DNA from: CAZRDB01 sp964598695
GTDB lineage: Bacteria > Armatimonadota > Zipacnadia > UBA1398
Assembly: GCA_964598695.1 (NCBI GenBank)
Contig: CAZRDB010000003.1
Location: forward strand, 1 to 64,000
Direction of reading: 5' to 3'
Length of the DNA stretch: 64,000 nucleotides
Shown here: piece after piece, positions 18,645 to 26,645 of the stretch
Position numbering within the stretch: the stretch's first letter is position 1
Layout: every line of letters begins with the position of its first letter
Position numbers and translations under genes: made by a program
Notes under the pieces: generated by a model
Seen by the model: the letters and a program-made list of their open reading frames with translations, nothing else
What the model was told of the DNA's origin: nothing
Database searches by the model: none

Positions 18645-19988
18645 CTACCGAGAGGCCGACGGATCGGCGCGTTTGGGCTCGTGCAGCCACAGGGCGGCGG
18701 CGAGCCCGGCAACGAGCGCCCCGACGGCCGCGATCCGGAAGACCAGTTCGTAGCTTGTCGCCTCGGCGAGCAGGCCGGCGGCGATCGGCGCCAGCCCCGC
18801 CACGGGGGCGAGCAGCGTTCCGGTCGCGGCGATGTAGGCGGTCTTGTCGCTGCCGGTGGCGTAGGCCATCACGAGGCTGTTCACGGCCATCAGCTCCGCC
18901 ACCCAGAGCCCGCCGACCAGCAGGTAGGCGGCCGTGTACCACGCCGGCGAGAGAGCGTAGGCCGCGAGGCCGCAGCCCGCCGCCGAGAGGAGCGGGGAGG
19001 CGACGCAGACCGTCTTGTTGCCCCAACGGTCGCTGACGGGGCCGGCCCAGAGGCCGTGGACGACCTGGCTCGCCACGGCGACGGCAGTGAAGATCGCCGC
19101 CTCCTGGTCGGGCAGCGAGAACCGCTGCTTCGCGGCGACGGAGAGGAACGACAGCGCGGCCCCCCCCGAGGCCACCGCCAGCGCCCGCGTGAGCAGCAGA
19201 CGGCGGAACGAGGCCGTGCGCAGGACCTCGCCCACGTAGGCGCCGAGGAAGTGGCGGAAGGTCTCGTGGCTGGCCGTGTCGGTCTCCGGCGGCTCGATCA
19301 CGCCCCAGAAGAGGCTCGAGCCCAGGGTGAGCGCCGCCGCCGAGACCAGTGCGCAGAGCGCGTAGCCGCCGAGGGTCGGCTGGCCTCGGAGGATCAGATG
19401 GGAGACCCACGCTCCGAGCAGGCCGGCCAGGGGGCCCGCGGCCATGATCCGGCCCCAGGTGGTGTTGCGGGTCTCCTCGGGGAGCGTCTTGCCGAGCAGG
19501 TGGACCCACGTCGGCACCACGGCGCCCATCGAGAGGCCGAACAGGGCGACGCAGGCCAGCACGAGCGCGATCGCGAGCCCGTGGCCGATCGCGTCGGCAT
19601 ACACGGCCACGAGCGCGACGCCGGCCACGGCGAGGCAAGAGGGGTAGTGGGCGACGGTCAGGTAGGCGAGCTTGCGGGGCAGGTGCTCGGTCCGATAGGC
19701 GGCGTAGAGCTGCGGCAGCGCCATCGCGATGGCGGAGGCCGCGCCGAGGCCCCCGATGATCCGCTCGGTGGCCCCGAGGCGTGTGAGGAGGAAGGCGACC
19801 ACGGTGCCGAACGAGGCGACGGCCATCCCGAAGCCCCAGGCGACCTCGACGGCGGCCAGGAGGGCGACGTTGCGCCGCAGGACGGGCAGCGCAAGGTGGT
19901 CCGCGGCCGCGGGCGGCAGTACGTCCTCCTCGACAAGCGCGCTCTGGTGGGGATCGGCGGACACGGTGGCTCCACTCCGGCCGGCCAT
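18645..19988 (-). CDS. MFS transporter (sugar/H+ symporter-like)
   Basis: A 447-residue membrane protein with about 12 predicted hydrophobic segments in the usual 6+6 arrangement. The first begins at NVALLAAVEVAWGFGMAV and the central loop lies near residues 205-245. The short segment RTEHLPRKLAY after helix 2 resembles the MFS loop 2-3 signature. The organisation is close to sugar or drug MFS permeases. Substrate cannot be read from sequence, but the surrounding fucosidases and the LacI-type operator in its promoter region point to a sugar. The N-terminal region of about 35 residues is hydrophilic. ATG 19988 lacks a clear Shine-Dalgarno, so the start is moderately certain. Confidence 0.8.
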   Translation of the reverse strand: MAGRSGATVSADPHQSALVEEDVLPPAAADHLALPVLRRNVALLAAVEVAWGFGMAVASFGTVVAFLLTRLGATERIIGGLGAASAIAMALPQLYAAYRTEHLPRKLAYLTVAHYPSCLAVAGVALVAVYADAIGHGLAIALVLACVALFGLSMGAVVPTWVHLLGKTLPEETRNTTWGRIMAAGPLAGLLGAWVSHLILRGQPTLGGYALCALVSAAALTLGSSLFWGVIEPPETDTASHETFRHFLGAYVGEVLRTASFRRLLLTRALAVASGGAALSFLSVAAKQRFSLPDQEAAIFTAVAVASQVVHGLWAGPVSDRWGNKTVCVASPLLSAAGCGLAAYALSPAWYTAAYLLVGGLWVAELMAVNSLVMAYATGSDKTAYIAATGTLLAPVAGLAPIAAGLLAEATSYELVFRIAAVGALVAGLAAALWLHEPKRADPSASR

Positions 19989-20047
19989 GGTAGGAGTGCG
20001 CGGCGCCCCTGGCAAGCGGAGCGTCGTAGGCCGGGAACATGCGATGT

Positions 20048-20059
20048 GATAACGTTGTC
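20048..20059. promoter_or_regulatory. LacI-family operator candidate
   Basis: GATAACGTTGTC is an almost perfect 12-bp palindrome with the central AACGTT core typical of LacI/GalR-family operators. It lies in the 143-nt divergent region between the MFS transporter start (19988, minus) and the lipoprotein start (20132, plus), in the only AT-rich patch of this interval. Control of the transporter by a sugar-responsive repressor is inferred. No LacI-family regulator gene is in the window. Confidence 0.4.
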
Positions 20060-20131
20060 CATATAGCGGGAGGGGACTGCTGTGTGAAGGGCCGGCGCGC
20101 GCCGCCGGCCGCGGAGAAGGAGCGCAACCGG

Positions 20132-20671
20132 ATGAAGTGGGGAACCCTCGGTCTTGTTGTTCTGATCGCCCTCGCGGCGCTGCTCGCCGGCTGTGGCGGC
20201 AAGAAGGATGCCGCGGCGGCGGGTGTGGCGGCACACGCGGCCGCGCCTCCCACGCCAACGGCGGTTCCGGCGGAACTCGTCACGCCCGAGTCGGCGGCCG
20301 AGTCGGCTCCGAAGACCGCGACGCCTCCGGCCGAGACGGTCGCTCCGATCGCGCCGCGGGAGACACCGGCCGCCTCGAAGGCGGCGACGAAGCCGGCCGC
20401 GAGCAAGCCGGCGACGACCTCGAGCAAGCCGGCGACGACCTCGAGCAAGCCGACGACCTCGGCCAAGCCGGAGACCGCCGCGAAGCCGGAGACCACCACG
20501 AAGCCCGAGACGGCCCCGACGGCCGGCACGGGCGCGAAGCCTGAAGGCACCGCCACCGCCACCAAGCCGACGGGCGGCAAGAAGCCGGCGGGCGGAACGA
20601 CCACCCACACGCTCGCGGACGGCAGCAAGGTCGTCTGCGGCCCGGACGGCGTCTGCCGCCGCGTCCCGTAG
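20132..20671 (+). CDS. Lysine/proline/threonine-rich lipoprotein with repeat region
   Basis: A 179-residue lipoprotein. The signal MKWGTLGLVVLIALAALLAG ends at Cys21 (LLAGC lipobox), and AAGGAG lies nine bases before ATG. The rest is low complexity: an Ala/Pro/Thr segment, then about 45 residues of KPATTS and KPET-type repeats, then a short tail TLADGSKVVCGPDGVCRRVP with two Cys that might form a disulfide. Such Lys/Pro-rich linkers often span the periplasm or peptidoglycan. Function is unknown. Confidence 0.7.
   Translation: MKWGTLGLVVLIALAALLAGCGGKKDAAAAGVAAHAAAPPTPTAVPAELVTPESAAESAPKTATPPAETVAPIAPRETPAASKAATKPAASKPATTSSKPATTSSKPTTSAKPETAAKPETTTKPETAPTAGTGAKPEGTATATKPTGGKKPAGGTTTHTLADGSKVVCGPDGVCRRVP
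20401..20460 (+). repeat. 21-bp tandem repeat inside lipoprotein gene
   Basis: Two identical 21-bp units (20401-20421 and 20422-20442) are followed by an 18-bp shortened unit (20443-20460). They encode SKPATTS-type heptads. Exact DNA identity suggests recent slippage expansion. Confidence 0.85.
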
Positions 20672-21449
20672 AGCGCGGGCCCGGAGGAGTTGGCGGGAGG
20701 CGTCGCGGCGCGAAGCCGCGGCGCCTCTCGCGGTGTACGGGGTGGCCGTCGCCGGCCCGGATTCCTCGGGATTCCCCTCAAGCCCGCCCACCGGACAGCC
20801 GACCATAAGGGTGAGCGAACCGAGTTCCGCTGGAGACGGAACGAGGATCGCGGGGGTGCAGCACGAGACCGGATGGGCCGGCGAAGGGATCGCCGCCCCA
20901 CCGACAACCAGGACCAGGTGGCACTCGATCGCACCGTGCTCGGCACGGTCTCCCAGTGAGAGTGAGGGCGGAGTCCCTCAGGGAGACCGGTCAGGGAGAA
21001 CCGAGCCACGCGCGGAACCACTCACCTCGGGAGCGGCAGGATGCCGCGGGTGGGTGTGGCCGCGAAGTCGAGTCGGTCACGAGCCAAGGATGGCGCGAGT
21101 CCACTCCACGCACTCGTGTCGAGGGTAGGGGTTCCCGGTACCCTCGGTCGCGTTCACTGCGGATGCGCACACCGAGTGCACCCACTCCCCGAGCGGCGCC
21201 CACCGGCGCAACACATCCCTCGGCACGGCCGTAGCGGCCCGCATTGCCCTTTGGCTCGGAGGCGGGAACCACCGTTCGTGATGCCCCGAGGCCTCGTCCG
21301 GGCTCCTCATCGCCCACGTTCCCTCGGCCCCGCCGGACCCACCTGGAGCGCGCCACTCGGCGCAGACGGGTCTCCCGTGACGCATGTCGGATGCCGCGCA
21401 GATCCCGTGAGGGGGAGCGGAAGGCGTCCTCGAACGGCACAGACGATGT

Positions 21450-21505
21450 GCATTGAGAACACCTTTGGTCAATGCTAATGCTTAGAGAGCTACGAGACTG
21501 CATTA
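21450..21505 (+). promoter_or_regulatory. AT-rich promoter-like island with two inverted repeats
   Basis: TTGAGA (21453-21458) and TAATGC (21476-21481) are spaced by exactly 17 nt, as in a sigma-70-type promoter. Two inverted repeats overlap it: GCATTGA (21450-21456) with TCAATGC (21469-21475), and TAATGC (21476-21481) with GCATTA (21500-21505). The low GC content contrasts sharply with the surroundings. Any transcript could be a small RNA or a 1.2-kb leader for flagellin 1. Confidence 0.4.
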
Positions 21506-21695
21506 ACAGACACTTCGATGACCAGGATGTGCTGAGATGACGCGCGGCAGGAGAACCGGCAAGAGGTGGCGGGCAGGAGCGGTCCTCGCCCCGCAAGCCC
21601 GTGCCGCCGCGCCGCACCGATCGTCTTCCTCCGCTCCGCGCCCGCCTCGGCGGGCCGTGGGGCTCATACCCTCCCCCGTGCCGCGGGACCTCCGG

Positions 21696-21773
21696 ATGCG
21701 CCGCCTCGCCCTAGCGGGCGTGGTCGTGGCCGTCGGCTGCGCGGTGCGGCCCTCAGGGGGGGTGATGGGGTGA
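21696..21773 (+). pseudogene. 25-codon lipoprotein-signal-like remnant
   Basis: A short frame encodes MRRLALAGVVVAVGC plus ten residues and then stops. The first 15 residues look like a type II signal peptide with lipobox AVGC, but no mature domain follows and there is no Shine-Dalgarno. It may be a decayed lipoprotein gene or chance. Confidence 0.2.
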
Positions 21774-21912
21774 GCGGTCGAGCCGGCCAAGGGATGGTCC
21801 GGCCGATAGCTACGATGACTCGGGCGGCCTAGCGGTGTCCGGAGCGCGCTCCCCTCGGGGAGCGCACGACCGGCGGGAATGCGGCCATCGAGTACGGTTA
21901 CTACTACGACAC

Positions 21913-21922
21913 NNNNNNNNNN
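21913..21922. other. Assembly gap (10 N)
   Basis: Ten unknown bases. The 15-nt string CACGACCGGCGGGAA occurs on both sides (21865-21879 and 22015-22029), and the bases between it and the gap on the right are G/C homopolymer-rich. The flanking contigs may therefore overlap, with poor-quality ends. Confidence 0.9.
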
Positions 21923-22712
21923 CGGGCCCGCCCCGGCCCGGTTTGGGCCCCGCCGTCAGACCCGTGGCCGGGGGGGGCGGCGCGGGGCCCGGCGCCCGCC
22001 CCCCGGGGGCCCCCCACGACCGGCGGGAAGGTCCTCGCAGGGACTGCGAGGCGCGAGGGTACCGTACCAAGGGGACAAAGAACCGAGCTGTGCAGGGCCC
22101 CCTCCTCGACAGGGGAGGGCATCCGCCCCAGACCGGATCGGTGTCGGTCCGCAGAGCGTACGTCCCACCATCCGGCCCTCCTTCCCCCAGGAGCCCCGAA
22201 CGTGCGGTGTCCCGCGAGCCATGCGGGGATCGAGGCAGCAAGCCTCCTGGGCGGCAATCCTCCCGTCCACCTGGTATCCGCCCAGCCCGCACACCCCCGG
22301 CCTTCCCGAGCGACGTTCGCGCACCGCGTCTTCGGACGTGCACTCTCCACTGCCCTTGGGCAGGCGCGGATGAACGCTGCAGAGATTGGCAGCGTGGCAG
22401 CCCGAGTCATCGATCCCCCCTCTTTCGGCAGGGGAAGGAGTCGGGGATCGGACGCCGTGCAGGACGGCGTTTCGCCAAAGCGACCGCAGGTGGTCAGGGA
22501 GGCCCCATCCGCGAGCAGCGCGGAGACCGAGCCCGCGCTCTTCGCGGATGGGGCGAGAGCACCGCAGAGCAGTGCAAGGCAGGAGCAACGGCACGACTCG
22601 GCTGCAGGAGCAAGCAGCCACGCTGGGGCCTAGCCCCAAGCAGGAGGCATCGGCGCAGGGACGCGCCGGACGCTTTCCACCCTAACCGGTTCATCATGGA
22701 GGATGACGCGCT

Positions 22713-25700
22713 ATGGGTATCCGGCTGAATACGAACACCACGGCACTGGTTGCCTATCGCAATATCGGACGGGCCTCGGGCAAGCTCGGCACCTCGGTCG
22801 AGCGGCTGTCGTCGGGCCTTCGGATCAACCACGCGCAGGACGACCCGGCGGGGCTCGCCATCGCCGAGCGGATCCGCGCCCAGCGCACGGGCATGGCCCG
22901 CGCTTCGATGAACGCCCAGGACGGCGTCTCGCTGCTGCAGACGGCGGAGTCGGCCCTCGGCGAGATCACCGCGATGCTGACCCGGATCCGGGAGCTGGCG
23001 GTCCAGGCCGCCAACGGCACCCTGACCTCGAGCGATCGCGTCGAGATCCAGCGCGAGGTCGATCAGCTTCTCGACGAGGTCGACCGGACCGCCGACTCGA
23101 CGGAGTTCAACACCAAGAAGCTGCTCGACGGCAGCTCCTCGGCGCTGGTCTCGGTGAGCAGCACGAACCTGACGGCGATCGTCACCGGCGACCGCGTCGC
23201 CGAGGGCAACTACCGCCTCGAGATGGACATGGACCCCGGCAAGGCCGAGGTGATGAAGTCCGACATCTTCCAGATCGTGGCCGGTGAGCAGTACGCCGAC
23301 GGCACGCGCGGTCTGGCGCAGGACATCCGGTCGGTCGAGGACGTGGCGGTCTTCCAGCGCGACGACGGCGGCGGCAACACCGACATCATCCTGCGGCGGC
23401 GCGACGGCAGCGAGGCCGCGATCACGACCACCGGCGACGCCAGTGGGGCGCAGCTCTCGCCCAACGGCGAGCAGGTCCTGTACAGCCGCGCGGTCGGTGG
23501 CATCACCAACCTCTACGTCTACGACCTGATGACCTCGACGGAGAGCATCGTCACCAACTGGACCGGCGCCGGCGACACGGCGACCTCGGCCCAGTGGTCG
23601 TCGGACGGGCAGCAGATCGCCTACATCGGGACCACCGGCGGCAACGCGAACGTCTACACGATGGCGACCGACGCGACGGCGCCGTACAACGGCGTGCAGG
23701 TGACCTCGGACAACGACGTGGTTGCCGGCAGCGTCCAGTGGTCGCCGGTGGCGAAGAAGCTGGTCTACCAGTCGACCGCCAACGGGATCTTCGCGGTCGA
23801 TGCCGACGGCACCGACCGCACGGCCCTCGTGGGCACCGGCTACTCGCGGCCCCAGTGGTCGGCCGACGGGACCAGCCTGCTGCTCGAGGATGGCACCGAC
23901 GTCTTCCTCTACGACGCGGCCAGCAGCGCGCTGACCAACCTGACCAACAACACCGGCGCCAATGTGGCGACCGCCGCGGCGTGGTCGGCCGACGGCACGC
24001 AGGTGGCCTATGTCCTGGACGACGGCACCGGCCTCGACATCTGGGTGATGAACGCCAACGGCACGGGCGCCCGCGACTTGACGGGGGCGGGGGTCTATCT
24101 GACCGCCACGCTGCCGACCAACCTGCAGTGGACGGCCGACGGCTCCTCGATCTTCTTCGAGGGCAACGACGGCGCGGAGAACGAGATCTACCGGATCTCG
24201 ACGACGGGCAACTCGGTCGAGGAGAACGTCACGGCCAACGCGGTTGCCGAGGAGCAGCAGCTCTCGCTCGGGCAGAGCGGCTACTGGGTCAGCAAGCTCA
24301 ATACGCCGACCTCGGCCGACTTCACGCTGTGGCAGGATGTCGACTGGAGCAACAACCCGGACAACGACACCTATCCCGGCTCGCCCAACACGGTCCAGGA
24401 CTTCCGGGTGCAGCACCAGGAGGCGGCGCGGACGCAGCAGAGCGCGCTCGTCGCGGCGGGCGCCGGCACCTTCGCGGGCGCCGGCCTGGTGACCTCGGTG
24501 GTCATCGCCCTCGACGCCGGCGGCAACGAGATCGGCCGCTCGGCGCAGCTCCAGAGCGCGGTCGCGGCCGCGACCGACGAGGTCTCGCTGAGCTGGGACG
24601 CCGTGCCGAACGCGGTGACCTACCGCGTCTGGTCGGGCGACTCCGACGGAACGCTCACGGGCTACGTCGACATCGCCTCGCCGGCCACCTCGACCACGCT
24701 GACGGGCCCTCCGGCGCCGGCGGCGACGCCCTACCCGGCGAAGCAGGTCGCGGAGGACCGCTTCGGGGTCATCGACTACGACATGACCTCGCACTGGGCC
24801 GGCTTCGAGATCGCTCGGACCGGCACGCTCAACAACACGACCACGACCGCCGGCGCCCCCTATGTGGTGCTCGAGGTGGTCGGGGTCCGCGTGACCGACA
24901 GCGCGGCCTCGGCCTCGATCGACGGCGACCAGATGGTGATCGACAACAGCCTGATGGATGCCGGCACCGGCGAGTTCACCCAGCGGATCCAGGTTCGCGT
25001 GACCACCTACACCCGCGAGGGCGAGGTCCAGCAGCAGAAGGACTTCGAGATGGACGCCAACCAGTGGACCCAGGCGCAGGACATCCTCGACGGGAGCGGC
25101 TTCGCCGACCTCGACGGCGACTACACCGGCACGACGGTCCAGTTCGGGGCCAACGGCGACGTGGTCACGGTCCACGACCAGGTTGTCCTGCTGTATGACA
25201 GCGCGGCGCAGTACACCAACGGGGCGGTCTGGACCTCGCAGAACACCACCGACACCGGCTCGTTCCAGCTCGACACCACCGGCTACACGGTCGGCGCCGG
25301 CGTGGCCTGCGACCGGATCGGCGCGCGGACCCAGGCCCCGTCCGATCTCGGCGCGCTCGCCAGAGTCACCTACAACCAGTCCCTCGCCTGGATCGACGAC
25401 GACGGGATCATCCATGTCGCCACCGGCGATGTGCGCTACTCGGCGACGCCGACCCAGGCGGTCGACTGCAACCTGTTCGAGTCGACGCTGGCCGAGCGGG
25501 TCACCTCGCTGCAGTCGATCGACCGTTTCCAGGAGGGCAATGCCTCGATCTTCGATGTCAACGCCCAGACGCTCACCATGTATGTGAACGGTCAGAGCGT
25601 CGACATCGTCCTGCAGGCCAGCGACACGATCGAGGAGGTCGCGGGCAAGCTCCGCAGCGCGATGACCGCCTCGGTCGCGGCCGGCGGGTTGGGGCTCGGC

Positions 25701-26510
25701 GTCGATGGCGATACGTCGGCCTCCGGCGTCGACGGCAACGCCGCGGTCTTCGTCTCGACCTCCTCGGTCGCGACCGACGAGGCGGTGGCGGGAACGATCA
25801 TCCTGCGCTCGACGCTCCCGGGCACCGAGGGTCGGATCTTCTTCTCGGGCAACGACACGCTGATCAACGGCTTCTCGTGGGCCGAGGTCGTCTCGCCGAC
25901 GATCAACAACCTGAGCGTCACGGTCTACGACGCGCACGACGGCCGGCTGATCGGGACGCAGCGCGTCACCGACAGCACGCTGCGCTCGGTGATCGAGGGC
26001 GTCGATGTGCGGATCCGGCAGAACGCCGACGTCCGGGTGGAGTGGAACGAGGCGCGCAAGCGCTACGAGTTCTCCTCCGGCTTCGGCAAGGCCGTCGAGT
26101 ACCTCCACGTGGTCGACAACTCGCTCAGCCTGCAGATCGGGGCCAATCCCGGCCAGCAGATCGAGGCGGCGATCGGTGAGGTCACGCGGAGTTCGCTCGG
26201 CCTCGACACCGTCCTGCTGGTCGACCCGCAGGTGGCGCAGGAGTCGCTCACGCAGATCGACTACGCGGTCGACTACGTCAACAGCCAGCGGGCCCGGATG
26301 GGCGCCTACATCAACCGTCTGAACACCACGATCAGCATCCTGGATATCACCCAGGAGAACCTGACGGCCAGCGAGTCGCGCATCCGCGATGTCGACATGG
26401 CCTCCGAGACCGCGAACTTCACCCGGGATCAGATCCTGGTCCAGGCTGCGACGGCGATGCTGGCTCAGGCCAACACCCTGCCGCAGTCGGTACTCAAGCT
26501 CCTGCAGTAG
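22713..26510 (+). CDS. fliC: Giant flagellin with TolB-like beta-propeller and FnIII-like insertion
   Basis: A 1,265-residue flagellin. The D0/D1 helices at the N-terminus (NTNTTALVAYRNI, LSSGLRINHAQDDPAGLAIA, LAVQAANGTLTSSDRVEIQ) and the C-terminus (LTASESRIRDVDMASETANF, ATAMLAQANTLPQSVLKLLQ) are complete, so it should polymerise. Between residues about 205 and 515 lie six WSxDGxxIAY-type PD40 blades of a TolB-like propeller. Residues about 570-675 are FnIII-like (VSLSWDAVPNAVTYRVWSG). A flagellin IN motif (YVNGQSVDIVLQASDTIEEV) sits near 953-985. Outside the inserts it aligns with flagellins 2 and 3. The insert would face the filament surface, where it could bind ligands or surfaces. Shine-Dalgarno GGAGGA precedes ATG 22713. 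Export would be through the flagellar type III apparatus. Confidence 0.9.
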   Translation: MGIRLNTNTTALVAYRNIGRASGKLGTSVERLSSGLRINHAQDDPAGLAIAERIRAQRTGMARASMNAQDGVSLLQTAESALGEITAMLTRIRELAVQAANGTLTSSDRVEIQREVDQLLDEVDRTADSTEFNTKKLLDGSSSALVSVSSTNLTAIVTGDRVAEGNYRLEMDMDPGKAEVMKSDIFQIVAGEQYADGTRGLAQDIRSVEDVAVFQRDDGGGNTDIILRRRDGSEAAITTTGDASGAQLSPNGEQVLYSRAVGGITNLYVYDLMTSTESIVTNWTGAGDTATSAQWSSDGQQIAYIGTTGGNANVYTMATDATAPYNGVQVTSDNDVVAGSVQWSPVAKKLVYQSTANGIFAVDADGTDRTALVGTGYSRPQWSADGTSLLLEDGTDVFLYDAASSALTNLTNNTGANVATAAAWSADGTQVAYVLDDGTGLDIWVMNANGTGARDLTGAGVYLTATLPTNLQWTADGSSIFFEGNDGAENEIYRISTTGNSVEENVTANAVAEEQQLSLGQSGYWVSKLNTPTSADFTLWQDVDWSNNPDNDTYPGSPNTVQDFRVQHQEAARTQQSALVAAGAGTFAGAGLVTSVVIALDAGGNEIGRSAQLQSAVAAATDEVSLSWDAVPNAVTYRVWSGDSDGTLTGYVDIASPATSTTLTGPPAPAATPYPAKQVAEDRFGVIDYDMTSHWAGFEIARTGTLNNTTTTAGAPYVVLEVVGVRVTDSAASASIDGDQMVIDNSLMDAGTGEFTQRIQVRVTTYTREGEVQQQKDFEMDANQWTQAQDILDGSGFADLDGDYTGTTVQFGANGDVVTVHDQVVLLYDSAAQYTNGAVWTSQNTTDTGSFQLDTTGYTVGAGVACDRIGARTQAPSDLGALARVTYNQSLAWIDDDGIIHVATGDVRYSATPTQAVDCNLFESTLAERVTSLQSIDRFQEGNASIFDVNAQTLTMYVNGQSVDIVLQASDTIEEVAGKLRSAMTASVAAGGLGLGVDGDTSASGVDGNAAVFVSTSSVATDEAVAGTIILRSTLPGTEGRIFFSGNDTLINGFSWAEVVSPTINNLSVTVYDAHDGRLIGTQRVTDSTLRSVIEGVDVRIRQNADVRVEWNEARKRYEFSSGFGKAVEYLHVVDNSLSLQIGANPGQQIEAAIGEVTRSSLGLDTVLLVDPQVAQESLTQIDYAVDYVNSQRARMGAYINRLNTTISILDITQENLTASESRIRDVDMASETANFTRDQILVQAATAMLAQANTLPQSVLKLLQ

Positions 26511-26538
26511 CGCCTACCCTGAGGCGCGGTCGCTGTGG

Positions 26539-26580
26539 GGCCCGCCGCCCGGCATCCTCCTGCATGCCGGGCGGCGGGCC
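26539..26580 (+). terminator. Terminator hairpin after flagellin 1
   Basis: Seventeen-nucleotide arms (26539-26555 and 26564-26580) are perfectly complementary around the loop CCTCCTGC. It begins 28 nt after the flagellin stop, with no T-tract. It should end or attenuate the flagellin transcript before the methyltransferase pair. Confidence 0.75.
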
Positions 26581-26645
26581 GAAGCCTTCGAGGCCCGGTC
26601 GGGCCCTCGGGGCCCCGGCCCGCGCGAGAGGAGAGAGACGGACCG

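Larger units (their letters stand above)
20672..22712. other. 2-kb region without a convincing gene upstream of flagellin 1
   Basis: No reading frame here has a credible start, signal or domain, and the long open frames are GC-driven. The stretch contains an AT-rich promoter-like island (21450-21505), an assembly gap (21913-21922) and many hairpins. These include GCGCTCCCC/GGGGAGCGC at 21846-21865, CCTCGCAG/CTGCGAGG at 22033-22051, ACGCCGT/ACGGCGT near 22450-22471 and a long-range GATCCCC/GGGGATC pairing near 22412-22449. By analogy with flagellins 2 and 3 it is likely to include a long structured leader for flagellin 1, but it does not share their leader sequence. Confidence 0.5.

Noticed and set aside
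20039..20131. N-terminal extension of the Lys/Pro-rich lipoprotein
   Set aside because: The extension would place the signal peptide internally. MKWGTLG at 20132 has a Shine-Dalgarno and a proper lipobox spacing.
21802..21809. GCCGATAG as a sigma-28 -10 box for flagellin 1
   Set aside because: There is no matching -35 box at the 12-nt spacing seen for flagellins 2 and 3, and the site is about 900 nt from the gene and close to the assembly gap.
21835..22728. 297-residue open frame across the first gap
   Set aside because: It contains unknown residues from the N run, is Arg/Pro/Gly-rich from GC bias and overlaps the flagellin start.
22494..26108. 1,204-residue frame antisense to flagellin 1
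   Set aside because: It mirrors the GC-rich third codon positions of flagellin 1, and its composition (Arg, Gly, Asp, Val) has no recognisable domain.
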